This document shows positions 15,304-23,850 of a stretch of 64,000 bases of DNA, one piece after another. Made by a program: the position numbers and the translations under genes. The DNA lies in the NCBI RefSeq assembly GCF_001420695.1, contig NZ_LJJB01000010.1, forward strand, positions 610,131 through 674,130, given 5' to 3'. Below the pieces are notes generated by a model, which saw nothing but the letters and a program-made list of their open reading frames with translations, was not told the DNA's origin and ran no database searches. Origin of the DNA: Brevibacillus choshinensis (lineage in GTDB: Bacteria > Bacillota > Bacilli > Brevibacillales > Brevibacillaceae). How positions within the stretch are numbered: the first letter of the stretch is position 1; every line of letters starts with the position of its first letter.

Positions 15304-16197
15304 TTACGCATTCCGAAATGTATTGGTCAACCGACCCAGCTTCTCGATCTCCACCGTGACCACGTCACTGTCCTTCAACCAGACCTGCTGATCGACCGGG
15401 TAGCCAGTAATGACTCCCTCTGGTGTTCCCGTCAGGATGATGTCACCAGGATTGAGGGTCATGTGATGGGAGATATAGCTGATGATCTCCGGACACGAGA
15501 AGATCATGTCCGAGGTGTTGGAATTTTGGCGCATCTCTCCGTTGACATACGTACGGATCTGGAGTTGGTCTGGATCGCCTACTTCATCTGCGCTAACAAG
15601 GTAAGGACCGATTGGGCAAAACTTGTCGCACGACTTGCCCAATAACCACTGCGAGGTCGTAAATTGCAGATCACGAGCGGACACATCATTCGCGTTGCAA
15701 TAGCCGTAGACGTACGATAAGGCCTCTTCCTTTGAGACGTTGCTCGCCTGCTTGCCGATGACGATCACGAGCTCTGCCTCGTAGTCAACCTTCTCAGAAG
15801 TAGCAGGCAGCGGTACGTCTTCCTGATGTCCCGCCAGCGAATTGGTGAACTTGCTAAACAAGACCGGGGTAGCCGGATACGCCATGTTGCACTCATCGGC
15901 GTGCTTTTTATAATTCAGCCCGACACAAATGATCTTGGAAGTAGCCGGAACCGTCGGAGCAAGCGTCAGCCCCTCTTCCTGATAAAACAAGCTCTCTTGT
16001 TCATAGACAGCATCGGTCAATCTCGCCAAGAGCTGCTTACCCTCAGCACCCCCTGCAATGAGTGCTTCGACGGACATAGGGACATGGCTCCACTCTGCAG
16101 GATGCTGCACAGCTGCAGCTCGCACGTCCAGAATGCCTTTCTCTGTCTTAACTCCCAGAGCAATTCCATCTTGCTTGTGAAATGCGACTGTAATCAT
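15304..16197 (-). CDS. Fumarylacetoacetate hydrolase-family protein
   Basis: 297 residues of the FAH superfamily, cytosolic Mg-dependent enzymes that cleave or isomerise C-C bonds of acyl-pyruvate-type compounds in aromatic catabolism. The catalytic core is typical: ICVGLNYKKHADE, the metal ligands in DYEAELVIVIGK, SWLLGKS-like QWLLGKSCDKFCPIGPYL, and LTGTPEGV near the end. GGAGGAG precedes the ATG. It is a single gene, so the substrate (for example homoprotocatechuate intermediates or acylpyruvates) cannot be fixed. Confidence 0.88.
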   Translation of the reverse strand: MITVAFHKQDGIALGVKTEKGILDVRAAAVQHPAEWSHVPMSVEALIAGGAEGKQLLARLTDAVYEQESLFYQEEGLTLAPTVPATSKIICVGLNYKKHADECNMAYPATPVLFSKFTNSLAGHQEDVPLPATSEKVDYEAELVIVIGKQASNVSKEEALSYVYGYCNANDVSARDLQFTTSQWLLGKSCDKFCPIGPYLVSADEVGDPDQLQIRTYVNGEMRQNSNTSDMIFSCPEIISYISHHMTLNPGDIILTGTPEGVITGYPVDQQVWLKDSDVVTVEIEKLGRLTNTFRNA

Positions 16198-16417
16198 TGT
16201 ACTCCTCCTACTTTATCAGACAAATGTTGGAGTTTCTTTCCTTCACATTCGCTATTCATTCATTTGAGTCCTGCTGTGATCAGTTCGATGCTGCCCTTTC
16301 CAGTTTCTTCCCCTTTTAGACCTAAACAAAATTCAGGAAAAAATACCCTACTAGAATCAAATCAGGTTTCCTATAATGATCAGCAACACGATAACCACTG
16401 ACTCATGAGGAGAAGCC

Positions 16418-17554
16418 ATGAAGAAGATTACTCGCAAAGCAGCCATCATCGTCGCCATGCTGCTGTCCACCTCTATCCCCTACTCAGAGCAAGCCCATGC
16501 CATTTCAACAGACAATGCTGTCGTATTGGCTACGTCGCTGAACGTGCGTATCGAGCCTGCCCAACAGTCACGCATTGTAGGGTTACTTTCCTATGGCACC
16601 ATTGTTTCCGTAACCGGTGAGTCGTACGGATGGGCCAAAATTAGCTCGGGCAAGATGTCCGGATGGGTCGCAGGCCATTATTTAAAACAGACGGACAATT
16701 CCACAACCATATCGAAGGCTGTCTCCCCTTCCAATAAACAGGGAGGTACCAGCGGAAAATCGATCGGTACCGTTCAAGCGGATGCATTGCGCATGCGAAA
16801 AGGGCCAGGATTGGACCAAGGAATTGTTCGAGTACTTCCTATGAATACGTCTGTCGAAATCATTGGGCAGCAAAGTGACTGGTTTCAAATTCGAACATCG
16901 TCCGGAGAAACCGGATGGGTGTCTGGCAGTTATATTGGGAAGCAACAAAAGACGGGCTCAATCTCTTCCCCGTCGCAAGCCACTAGCTCCAAATACGCAG
17001 GAAAGCCTGGCTTGAAAGGAAAGATCATCGTCATCGATGCTGGGCACGGTGGGAGTGATGTCGGGGCGATCGGAACGAAATTTGGAACACTGGAAAAGAC
17101 GGCCAACCTGCAAACCGCCTCCAAGCTGGCGGCAAAGCTCCGCCAAAAAGGAGCCGTCGTGGTCATGACGCGGACGGGAGCTGATCAAAATCCAGCCTTG
17201 CACGATCGGGTGGAGATCAGTGAAGCAAAGGGTGCCGACGCGTTCATCAGCATCCATTACAATTCCTCGCCGAAAAATGTAAACGGTACGTTAACGTTTT
17301 TCTATTCCGATCAAAAAGACAAGCCGTTGGCCCACGCTATTGAAGCTAGGCTCGGTCAAGTGTACGGTACCAAAAGCAACGGCATTTCTTTTGGCGACTA
17401 CCATGTACTACGAGAAAACGACCAACCATCCGTCCTCCTCGAGCTCGGCTTTTTGACGGATGCCAAGGATGAAGCTCTCGTGAGGACAGCTGATTATCAG
17501 CAGCGCTCGACGGATGCGATCGTAAAGGGATTAGCCGATTACTTTGGAGGATGA
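16418..17554 (+). CDS. N-acetylmuramoyl-L-alanine amidase with two SH3b domains
   Basis: 378 residues with a Sec signal peptide (cleavage near AHA). Two bacterial SH3 domains follow (residues ~30-90 starting LATSLNVRIEP, and ~115-175 with ADALRMRKGPG), which bind the cell wall. The C-terminal Amidase_3 domain (~200-378) has the zinc ligands in VIDAGHGGSDVGAIG, the Glu in LEKTANLQTA, the second His in ISIHYNSS and the catalytic Glu in SVLLELGFLTDA. It cuts the amide bond between muramic acid and the stem peptide, as in wall turnover or cell separation. GAGGAG stands before the ATG. A strong bidirectional terminator follows. Confidence 0.95.
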   Translation: MKKITRKAAIIVAMLLSTSIPYSEQAHAISTDNAVVLATSLNVRIEPAQQSRIVGLLSYGTIVSVTGESYGWAKISSGKMSGWVAGHYLKQTDNSTTISKAVSPSNKQGGTSGKSIGTVQADALRMRKGPGLDQGIVRVLPMNTSVEIIGQQSDWFQIRTSSGETGWVSGSYIGKQQKTGSISSPSQATSSKYAGKPGLKGKIIVIDAGHGGSDVGAIGTKFGTLEKTANLQTASKLAAKLRQKGAVVVMTRTGADQNPALHDRVEISEAKGADAFISIHYNSSPKNVNGTLTFFYSDQKDKPLAHAIEARLGQVYGTKSNGISFGDYHVLRENDQPSVLLELGFLTDAKDEALVRTADYQQRSTDAIVKGLADYFGG

Positions 17555-17575
17555 TCCCTCTCCTTTCTTTCAAAC

Positions 17576-17612
17576 AAAAAGAGAGCTTGTTTTCACGCAA
17601 GCTCTCTTTTTT
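17576..17612. terminator. Bidirectional terminator
   Basis: AAAAAGAGAGCTTG stem with its complement (17576-17589, 17598-17612) and T6 between convergent genes. Confidence 0.92.
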
Positions 17613-17624
17613 GCATTGCGAGAT

Positions 17625-18683
17625 TTATGGTGTTGTCAGTTCGTTGTTTGTTGCCTGCTCCTCTGTAGCCCCGCTGCTCGCGGTCCCTTCTTGCAGACCA
17701 TCCTCGATAATAATGAGGTCCCCCTGCTGCTGGTAACCGACTTTTGTATTCAACTGTTCGCCGATAAAGCGCAAGGGTAGAAAGACACGACCATTCTTCA
17801 TGACCGGAGCTGTCTCCAGCTTTACCTTGTTACCGTTCACGTCTGCTTCGCTCGAATCCAGATAAAGCGTGATCTTGGTTTCTCCCCGCACAACTTCTAC
17901 CGTGCGATTTTCATTGTTCCAGTTGACGTCCGCCTTGAGCGAAGCGCTGATCGCCCGAACAGGGACCAGGGCACGACCTTTTTCGATAAAAGGAAGAACG
18001 TCCATCTCTACTTCTGTTCCGTTTACGAATGTCTTGAGGGATTGATCTCCAGCTTTTTCATAGAGTTCGCCCAACTTTTCGTATTGGCTGGTATCCCCTA
18101 GCTTGTAAAAGCGATCGAGCAATTCCTTTTGAACTTCCAATGCCTGCGTAAGCTCTGTTTGCTGCTCCAGTTGCGCGGTCAGTTCTTCATATTTGGCTTT
18201 CAATTCTTCGGTCATCTCAGTCGCATGCTTTAACTGCTGGCGAAGCTCGATGAGTTCTTTTTTCGTTTTGACAGCCTCTTTGATGGCTTCCTTCTTGTTC
18301 AGTTGCTGAGAAGTGGGAGTTGGGCTACCATCCGTACCTGGATTCGGTTGATTAGCGGAATCTTTCTTTTTATCGTTCCCCTTGCCATTTTTGTCTTTTT
18401 CTTTGCCTTTGCCATGGCCATCGCCGTCCGATTTATGATTATCGTCGTCATCGTCATGATCATCGTCATCGTCATGATCATCGTCATCGTCATGATCATC
18501 GTCATCGTCATCGTCATGATCATCGTCATCGTCGTCGTCGTCGCCATGATCGTTTCTTTCTCCTTTGCCTTCCCTGCCTTTATCTTTTCCTTCTTCTTTC
18601 ACCGTTTTCTCTGCTTGTACAATTCCCATCGGCACACTTGTCAAGATTGCTAGAACAAGACTGGTTGATAGAAGTCTTTTCAC
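17625..18683 (-). CDS. Secreted Asp/His-rich protein with copper-amine-oxidase-N domain
   Basis: 352 residues from a GTG start chosen for its GGAGGG seven bases upstream. Order: signal peptide (cleavage after VQA); a Lys/Glu-rich stretch; ~50 residues of Asp runs broken by single His; a Lys/Gly linker; a coiled coil (~130-195, KKELIELRQQLKHATEM); and a C-terminal copper-amine-oxidase-N/stalk domain (ALVPVRAISASLKADVNW, then VFLPLRFIGEQLNTKVGY). The acidic tract could bind Ca2+ or transition metals and the C-terminal domain is usually cell-envelope associated, but no activity is established. The repeat region is prone to length change. Confidence 0.75.
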   Translation of the reverse strand: MKRLLSTSLVLAILTSVPMGIVQAEKTVKEEGKDKGREGKGERNDHGDDDDDDDDHDDDDDDDHDDDDDHDDDDDHDDDDDNHKSDGDGHGKGKEKDKNGKGNDKKKDSANQPNPGTDGSPTPTSQQLNKKEAIKEAVKTKKELIELRQQLKHATEMTEELKAKYEELTAQLEQQTELTQALEVQKELLDRFYKLGDTSQYEKLGELYEKAGDQSLKTFVNGTEVEMDVLPFIEKGRALVPVRAISASLKADVNWNNENRTVEVVRGETKITLYLDSSEADVNGNKVKLETAPVMKNGRVFLPLRFIGEQLNTKVGYQQQGDLIIIEDGLQEGTASSGATEEQATNNELTTP

Positions 18684-18843
18684 GATGAATCCCTCCATGT
18701 TATCCCTTAGTTGAATATGCTTCTAATGGAGGTATCGGAAAAAAGAAAAAATAAATGAATATAAATATTCTCTTATACGATATAAATATCATTCCAAACT
18801 CTCTACTAGTGTCGGAAAGGTCCTCATTATACGTTCCAGTATG

Positions 18844-19323
18844 CTATTTTACAGGCATAACCTGCCCTGCTGTCATCTGAACCAGCTCATCCGGGGTCAA
18901 TTCAAACACAGCCTTTGGATGTCCGGCTGCAGCCCAAATCGTAGTAAAGGGTAACAGATCCTCGTCCACAATCGTCTCAATCGCCGTCGGATGGCCGAGA
19001 GGAGCGACACCGCCAATGACAAAGCCTGTCTGTTCACGCACAAAATCGGCGTCGGCTTTTCCCAGCTCGTCTTGAATCATTGACGAAATGAGCTTTTCAT
19101 TCACACGGTTCACTCCGCTGGCGACAACGAGTATTGGACGACCCGAATTCATTTGACGAAAAAGGATCGACTTCGCAATTTGGGCGACTTCGCATCCAAT
19201 CGCATCCGCTGCCTCTTGGGCTGTTCGCGTGCTGTCTGGCAATTCCACTACCTGATTGGCGTATCCCAGATCACGCAACGTATTTTGCACACGCTGTGCA
19301 CTTTTCTTGAGCATATTTGTCAT
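18844..19323 (-). CDS. YbaK/EbsC-family aminoacyl-tRNA deacylase
   Basis: 159 residues from ATG 19323 (GGGGGA seven bases upstream; the longer frame lacks a site). The family hydrolyses mischarged tRNA such as Cys- or Ala-tRNAPro. Typical segments are RTAQEAADAIGCEVAQIAKS, the conserved Lys and VASGVNRVNEK, and GGVAPLGHP. It lies 35 bases after the XRE-cupin gene and is probably co-transcribed. The exact tRNA substrate is not decidable. Confidence 0.88.
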   Translation of the reverse strand: MTNMLKKSAQRVQNTLRDLGYANQVVELPDSTRTAQEAADAIGCEVAQIAKSILFRQMNSGRPILVVASGVNRVNEKLISSMIQDELGKADADFVREQTGFVIGGVAPLGHPTAIETIVDEDLLPFTTIWAAAGHPKAVFELTPDELVQMTAGQVMPVK

Positions 19324-19358
19324 GATCAATTCCCCCTTTGTCTCAGCTTTTCGCCTCA

Positions 19359-19916
19359 TTAGGCATCCGGGTAATGCATGATGACCTGGATCTTCGCTGC
19401 TTGGTCTGAGGGATTCATGTAGCAGTGCGAAACATTACCCGCAAACCGAATGGCCTGTCCTTCCTCCAACGCATATTCCTCACCTTTTAGCTTTATCGTA
19501 AAGCTCCCTGTAACCACCGTGATGTACTCCTGCACTCCCTCATTGTGCGGCGACGAACAGTAACTACCACCTGGACCGAGCTCAATCGTAAAAATCTCCA
19601 TGAGCGTCTGTGGGTCAAAAGGAAACAGCAGGTACACCTTGCATTTCCCGTCGTCCTCCGTAATGTCTGGGAGTTCTTTTCGCGTCACGACCGATACAGC
19701 AGCATCCTCGTCTTTTAGCAGAGAGGAAAAGGAAATGTTGAGTCCTGTGGCGATTTTCCACACAGTCGTCACCGTTGGCTGGACATCGCCTCGTTCGATT
19801 TGATGCAGCATGCCTTTACTGACCTTCGTCTTGATCGCTACTTTATCCAGGCTGAGCCCGCGCTGCTTGCGAATGCGTTGTAAATTGTGTCCAATTCGAA
19901 TATGTATGGAATCCAC
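19359..19916 (-). CDS. XRE-family regulator with cupin domain
   Basis: About 185 residues. An N-terminal helix-turn-helix (LSLDKVAIKTKVSKGMLHQI) is followed by a C-terminal cupin (YCSSPHNEGVQEYITVV ... FAGNVSHCYMNP). This is a common small-metabolite sensor layout (PuuR/MppR type). The start is uncertain: AAAGGAGGT is 12 bases before the GTG at 19916, while the ATG codons at 19958 and 19946 lie before it. It heads a two-gene operon with the deacylase. Its targets are unknown. Confidence 0.85.
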   Translation of the reverse strand: MDSIHIRIGHNLQRIRKQRGLSLDKVAIKTKVSKGMLHQIERGDVQPTVTTVWKIATGLNISFSSLLKDEDAAVSVVTRKELPDITEDDGKCKVYLLFPFDPQTLMEIFTIELGPGGSYCSSPHNEGVQEYITVVTGSFTIKLKGEEYALEEGQAIRFAGNVSHCYMNPSDQAAKIQVIMHYPDA

Positions 19917-20137
19917 GGAAGAGAAGACACCTCCTTTTTCGTTCATTTTATTATACAAATGACTCTATATAGAATACAACTTCTTGCTCAACAGAATGAA
20001 AAGACAGCCTCTCTCCTGCATTGGACCTTAGGTATTCGTTGAAAATTATGTTTTTTATACGAAAATGAATATCCGGAAATAGGCACAGCAAATAAGCTCT
20101 CCTATTTCGAGAGAATAATCGAGTAGCTTGGTATTTT

Positions 20138-20311
20138 TTAAGCAGTTTCGACTTGAAGATTCACGTTATAACCTAAACTTTTGATGCGCTGAACCCAGTA
20201 GTCCAAACTCTTTTCTTTCTTCGGAAGGTAATCATGCGGTTTTAACCGTTTCACTTTTTCATCATCAAAGCACTGCACTTCGCAGACGTCGCCAGTTATC
20301 TTTAGAGACAT
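20138..20311 (-). CDS. 57-residue protein with CadC-like Cys motif
   Basis: A short gene with GGAGTG seven bases before ATG 20311 and stop at 20138-20140. The N-terminus DVCEVQCFDDEKVKRLK closely resembles the metal-binding N-terminal arm of CadC (CEIFCYDEEKVNRI), in which the two Cys bind Cd/Pb/Zn. The helix-turn-helix that follows in CadC is absent. Instead there is a short tail, PHDYLPKKEKSLDYWVQRIK then SLGYNVNLQVETA. It may be a small metal-binding protein or a shrunken relic of an ArsR/CadC repressor; the good ribosome site argues for expression. Between it and the lipoprotein gene, ATTCAAATAA (20356-20365) resembles an ArsR/CadC operator half-site. Confidence 0.6.
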   Translation of the reverse strand: MSLKITGDVCEVQCFDDEKVKRLKPHDYLPKKEKSLDYWVQRIKSLGYNVNLQVETA

Positions 20312-20468
20312 CAATTATCACTCCATCAGAGAAACAATGTCTTATCATTATAGACATTCAAATAAATGACATTTTGATGGCTTTGTAGAGTCCTATAAAG
20401 ACTTCATGTACTATTATAATGTTTAAAAGATTGTTTGATTAAGAATTAAAACAGGGGAAGATGCGAAG

Positions 20469-20969
20469 TTGAAGTCTTCACGTTCATGGTTAATAGGTGT
20501 CATAGCTACTGTTCTGATTACGGGTTGTTCTACACAAACTGCTGAACCAACAATAAATACGAATCACTCGGAAGAACAACACAGCAACATGCCGAGTGAT
20601 ATCCAGGAAACAACAGCTTCCGCAAAAGTACTCCCAACTTTTTTGGATAAAGTAGATCCAAATATTAAAATGATTTATCAAATTGCAGGCTACAGCAATG
20701 AATTGCTGCAATGGATTCCCTGCTACTGTGGGTGTGGTGAAGAGGCTGGACACAAACATAATGGTAACTGTTTTATCAAAGAAGTGGAGCAAGATGGTTC
20801 TGTTGTTTGGGATGACCACGGAACACGATGTGGAACATGCTTGGAGATCGCTTTTACTTCTGCCAAAATGCTAAAAGAGGGCAAGAGCGTGAAAGAAATC
20901 AGGACTTTTATTGATGATACCTATAAAGACGGGTATGGAAAACCTCCCCCAACTCCCATGCCTAGTTAA
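20469..20969 (+). CDS. PCYCGC-motif lipoprotein
   Basis: 166 residues starting at a TTG after GGGGAAG. The lipoprotein signal ends in the lipobox LITGC. The mature domain has the defining IPCYCGCGEEAGHKHNGNCF motif and a later CGTCLEIA, a Cys/His-rich surface that probably binds metal or haem-like groups (family PF13798; no established function). A TATAAT lies at 20415-20420. It is followed after 311 bases by the multicopper oxidase operon and preceded divergently by a small CadC-like Cys protein, so a role in envelope metal handling is plausible. Confidence 0.85.
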   Translation: MKSSRSWLIGVIATVLITGCSTQTAEPTINTNHSEEQHSNMPSDIQETTASAKVLPTFLDKVDPNIKMIYQIAGYSNELLQWIPCYCGCGEEAGHKHNGNCFIKEVEQDGSVVWDDHGTRCGTCLEIAFTSAKMLKEGKSVKEIRTFIDDTYKDGYGKPPPTPMPS

Positions 20970-21165
20970 TTGAATTTCTAAGAAGTAATTCCTCATATCA
21001 CCACTTCTAGGGGTATTTATGGGTGTTATGTTTGTTGTCTCAGGATATCTTTCGTTAATGCTTGCTGTTGTTTAATTGATTAAACTTCCTATTCGAGGAT
21101 GGGTTTTATTTTTATAAAATAATGGTTTACAAGATAAGCTCGGTGAGCATATCATTAGGTCAAGG

Positions 21166-21184
21166 TTTTTGCCTAGGGCAAAAA
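21166..21184. promoter_or_regulatory. Palindrome upstream of the multicopper oxidase
   Basis: TTTTTGCC-TAG-GGCAAAAA (8-base arms, 3-base centre) about 100 bases before the multicopper oxidase start, with no T-run after it on the plus strand. It is a candidate operator. Otherwise the 311-base gap 20970-21280 holds only a ~20-codon hydrophobic reading frame near 21018-21075 that cannot be assigned. Confidence 0.45.
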
Positions 21185-21280
21185 AATGTCCCATAGGAAA
21201 CATGCTTTTTTTTATTTAAAAAGTTGTATATGGCAAACTTTTATAACTTAGGACAAATTTCTTGAGGAGGGGAAAGTATC

Positions 21281-22309
21281 GTGTCGAATAAAGTAGATAG
21301 ACGACAATTATTAAAGATGGGGATGTTCGGCACATTGGGCGCATTAGGGGCTACCGTTCTAGCGCCGTTTGAACGTGTTTTTGGTTCCGGCATGCACACG
21401 AGTACGACCACGAGCACAACGCCGAGTACAAAGATGGATCATGTCCGAATGGGACACGGATACGATCCGGGTAACGAGGTTACGGAAGGATTGAAGATGG
21501 CACAGAAAGTACTCACTGATTTTGACTATGGCAAGGTGAGTGTTCTACCCAGCGGCCAGACGTTAAGGGAGTTTGAAATCACCTCCACGGAACAAACGGT
21601 TGAAGTAGCCAAAGGGATGATGTTTCCTGGATGGGTATATAATGGCCGGATTCCTGGACCAACGATCCGTTGTACAGAGGGTGACAAGATTCGTGTAACA
21701 TTCAAGAATCTATCCAGTCATCCGCATAACATTCACTTCCACGGGATTCATCCGACCAATATGGATGGATTAGAGCCAGTGCCACCGGGAGAAACCTTTG
21801 TGTATGAATTTGATTGCAAACCGTACGGCTTACATGTTTATCACTGCCACGTAATGCCGTTGACTCGCCACATCCATAAAGGAATGTACGGGAATTTCAT
21901 CGTTGATCCGATAAAGCCGAGGGAAAAGGCGCTAGAACTCAACATGGTGATGAATGGCTTCGATCTGGATTTGGATGGGGAAAACGATATTTATACCGTC
22001 AATGGATACGCTTTCGCCTTTCACAATCATCCTATCCAAGTGAAAGCAGGAGAACTGGTCCGGCTCTATCTCAGCAATATGACCGAATTTGACTTGTTGA
22101 ATTCGTTTCACCTTCACGCAAACTTTTTCCATTACACAGCAAACGGACACGAGTCTAATCCTCGTATTTTCACAGATACCATCTCTCAGATCCAGGGTGA
22201 ACGAGGAATTCTTGAGATCGTGTTTCCTCAGCCCGGACGTTATATGTTCCATGCTCATCAAAGCGAGTTTTCTGAATTGGGCTGGATGGGATTTTTTGAA
22301 GCCAAGTAA
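21281..22309 (+). CDS. Tat-exported two-domain multicopper oxidase
   Basis: 342 residues from a GTG with GAGGAGGGG upstream. A twin-arginine signal (RRQLLKMGMFGTLGALGA) targets it folded across the membrane. Copper sites are complete: HNIHFHGIHP, YHCHVMP with RHIHKGM (type-1 Cys-His-Met in domain 1), SFHLHANFF and MFHAHQSEF. Two cupredoxin domains with the type-1 copper in domain 1 resemble copper nitrite reductases and two-domain laccases. The 'HCH' of longer oxidases is HAH here in domain 2, as expected for this branch. It oxidises a metal ion, phenol or nitrite-type substrate outside the membrane. It is followed by a ZIP transporter and a tatA, whose product fits its export route. Confidence 0.88.
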   Translation: MSNKVDRRQLLKMGMFGTLGALGATVLAPFERVFGSGMHTSTTTSTTPSTKMDHVRMGHGYDPGNEVTEGLKMAQKVLTDFDYGKVSVLPSGQTLREFEITSTEQTVEVAKGMMFPGWVYNGRIPGPTIRCTEGDKIRVTFKNLSSHPHNIHFHGIHPTNMDGLEPVPPGETFVYEFDCKPYGLHVYHCHVMPLTRHIHKGMYGNFIVDPIKPREKALELNMVMNGFDLDLDGENDIYTVNGYAFAFHNHPIQVKAGELVRLYLSNMTEFDLLNSFHLHANFFHYTANGHESNPRIFTDTISQIQGERGILEIVFPQPGRYMFHAHQSEFSELGWMGFFEAK

Positions 22310-22324
22310 TGAGGAGGGTAGACG

Positions 22325-23524
22325 ATGAGTCAAAAGGACATGCGAGGAAAAGAAAAGAGAGCTAGCAAATGGTTTTTGACGGCTATCCTGCCGGTTGGGT
22401 TATTAGTTATCGCACTTTCTATGTTTTTTACTCTGGGTATCGGGGTGGAACAAGACCCGGCAGCACCCATCGAAAATGTGTCTATAAAACGGGTAGATGT
22501 AGTGAGTGACGGTTTCGTTTTAGATGTAGAGAATGTAGGACCTGAAGATGTGACGATTGCGATGGTAATGGTTAATGATGCGATTTGGAATGCTAACTTT
22601 CAACCATCCGATACATTGGGACGGTTTGAATCTGGGAAGATCTACATCCCTTATCCGTGGGTATATGGAGAACCTCACAGTATCAAGCTGATGACTGCTA
22701 ACTCCGTTGCATTCGAAACGGAAGTGCCTGTTGCGCAATTAAGCCCAGTGCCATCTGCAGGATTGTTTGCCAAGTACGCGATTATTGGTTTATATGTCGG
22801 AGTTGTTCCGGTCGGATTGGGTCTGCTATGGTATCCTTTCATGAAGAATTTTTCCCGTAGAGGCATTCATGCCATGCTGGCACTCACCATTGGACTGTTG
22901 ATGTTCCTAGTGGTGGATACGTTTCAAGAAGGGTTGGAAATAGCAGGTGAAGCTGCCTCTGTTTATCAGGGGGTCAGCGTACTGTTTTTAGGTGCATTGC
23001 TCAGCTTTTTGGGTCTAATTGCTTTTGATCAATATAACGCGAGAAAGCAACGCGGCAATCATTCAGGTTTACGTACATCATATCTTCTCGCCAGTGGGAT
23101 TGGACTTCATAACCTTGGTGAAGGTTTGGCGATCGGATCAGCCTTTGCGTTAGGAGAAGGTGCCCTTGGTACCTTTTTAGTGATCGGCTTCACACTCCAT
23201 AACATTACGGAAGGAATCGGAATTGCTGCCCCTCTCTTGAACGAGAGACCTAAGGCGCCCACTTTCCTGTCCCTTGCTGTGATAGCCGGAGCACCAGCCA
23301 TAATTGGAACATGGATTGGTGGGTTTGCCTTTTCCCCCATCCTGGCCACATTGTTTTTGGGTATCGGGGCGGGGGCTATTATTCAAGTCATCTACGTCAT
23401 CACACGTCATTTGCTTAAGGAAAGTCACGAGTCGAAGTTGCCTTCTGTATCTTGGTTGAATGTCACAAGTATGTTTGTGGGTATCGTCATCATGTACGCA
23501 ACAGCTTTCCTAGTGAAGTTTTAA
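22325..23524 (+). CDS. ZIP-family metal transporter
   Basis: 399 residues, RBS GAGGAGGG. The N-terminal TM is followed by an extracytoplasmic ~110-residue beta-rich domain (VSDGFVLDVENVGPEDVTI), unusual for ZIP proteins. Then come seven to eight helices with both ZIP metal motifs: GLHNLGEGLAIG and TLHNITEGIGIAAP (HNxxEG twice, in helices 4 and 5). The family carries Zn, Fe, Mn or other divalent ions. It starts 15 bases after the multicopper oxidase, so the two are one operon. The extra outer domain may interact with the oxidase (inference). Confidence 0.85.
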   Translation: MSQKDMRGKEKRASKWFLTAILPVGLLVIALSMFFTLGIGVEQDPAAPIENVSIKRVDVVSDGFVLDVENVGPEDVTIAMVMVNDAIWNANFQPSDTLGRFESGKIYIPYPWVYGEPHSIKLMTANSVAFETEVPVAQLSPVPSAGLFAKYAIIGLYVGVVPVGLGLLWYPFMKNFSRRGIHAMLALTIGLLMFLVVDTFQEGLEIAGEAASVYQGVSVLFLGALLSFLGLIAFDQYNARKQRGNHSGLRTSYLLASGIGLHNLGEGLAIGSAFALGEGALGTFLVIGFTLHNITEGIGIAAPLLNERPKAPTFLSLAVIAGAPAIIGTWIGGFAFSPILATLFLGIGAGAIIQVIYVITRHLLKESHESKLPSVSWLNVTSMFVGIVIMYATAFLVKF

Positions 23525-23536
23525 GGGGGGAAAGGC

Positions 23537-23707
23537 ATGTTATCGAGCATTGGAATACCGGGGTTGATATTGATACTTGTCATTGCGCTTGTTATGTTTG
23601 GACCAAGTAAACTTCCGCAAATTGGTCGAGCATTCGGCGATACGATACGGGAATTTAAGAAATCAACGAAAGACGTATTTGAAGATGAGTCACATAGTAA
23701 AAAGTGA
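23537..23707 (+). CDS. tatA: TatA-family protein translocase subunit
   Basis: A 56-residue protein, start after GGGGGG AAAGGC. Layout is standard TatA/TatE: short N-terminus, TM helix ([15 protein letters not shown]), hinge [20 protein letters not shown], amphipathic helix and acidic tail. It pairs with TatC (not in this window) to form the Tat channel. Its place 12 bases after the ZIP gene in the operon of a Tat-exported oxidase suggests a dedicated subunit, as with tatAd-phoD in Bacillus. Confidence 0.92.
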   Translation: MLSSIGIPGLILILVIALVMFGPSKLPQIGRAFGDTIREFKKSTKDVFEDESHSKK

Positions 23708-23729
23708 ACCAAGGTAATTCATGTGGGTC

Positions 23730-23768
23730 CTGTTCTTGCCGAGAGGAGAGAACAAGGGCTCTTTTTGC
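23730..23768 (+). terminator. Probable operon terminator
   Basis: Imperfect stem formed by CCTGTTCT and AGAACAAGG, followed by GCTCTTTTTG, just after tatA. Confidence 0.55.
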
Positions 23769-23850
23769 TTTGTGAGGATCTCGTTTAATCCGACAGTACC
23801 TGTTCTACCCACTGGCACGCTACTATTTGGTATGCAGATTGAGTTGATTA

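Noticed and set aside
18430-18550. Possible CRISPR-like array from regularly spaced repeats
   Set aside because: The repeat is a 6-9 base codon-level repeat inside a coding sequence, without constant-length unique spacers.
18303-18653. Plus-strand frame rich in Ile/Val/Met, looks like a membrane protein
   Set aside because: It is the complement of the GAT/GAC Asp repeat of the secreted protein; the hydrophobic look is an artefact of the codon repeat.
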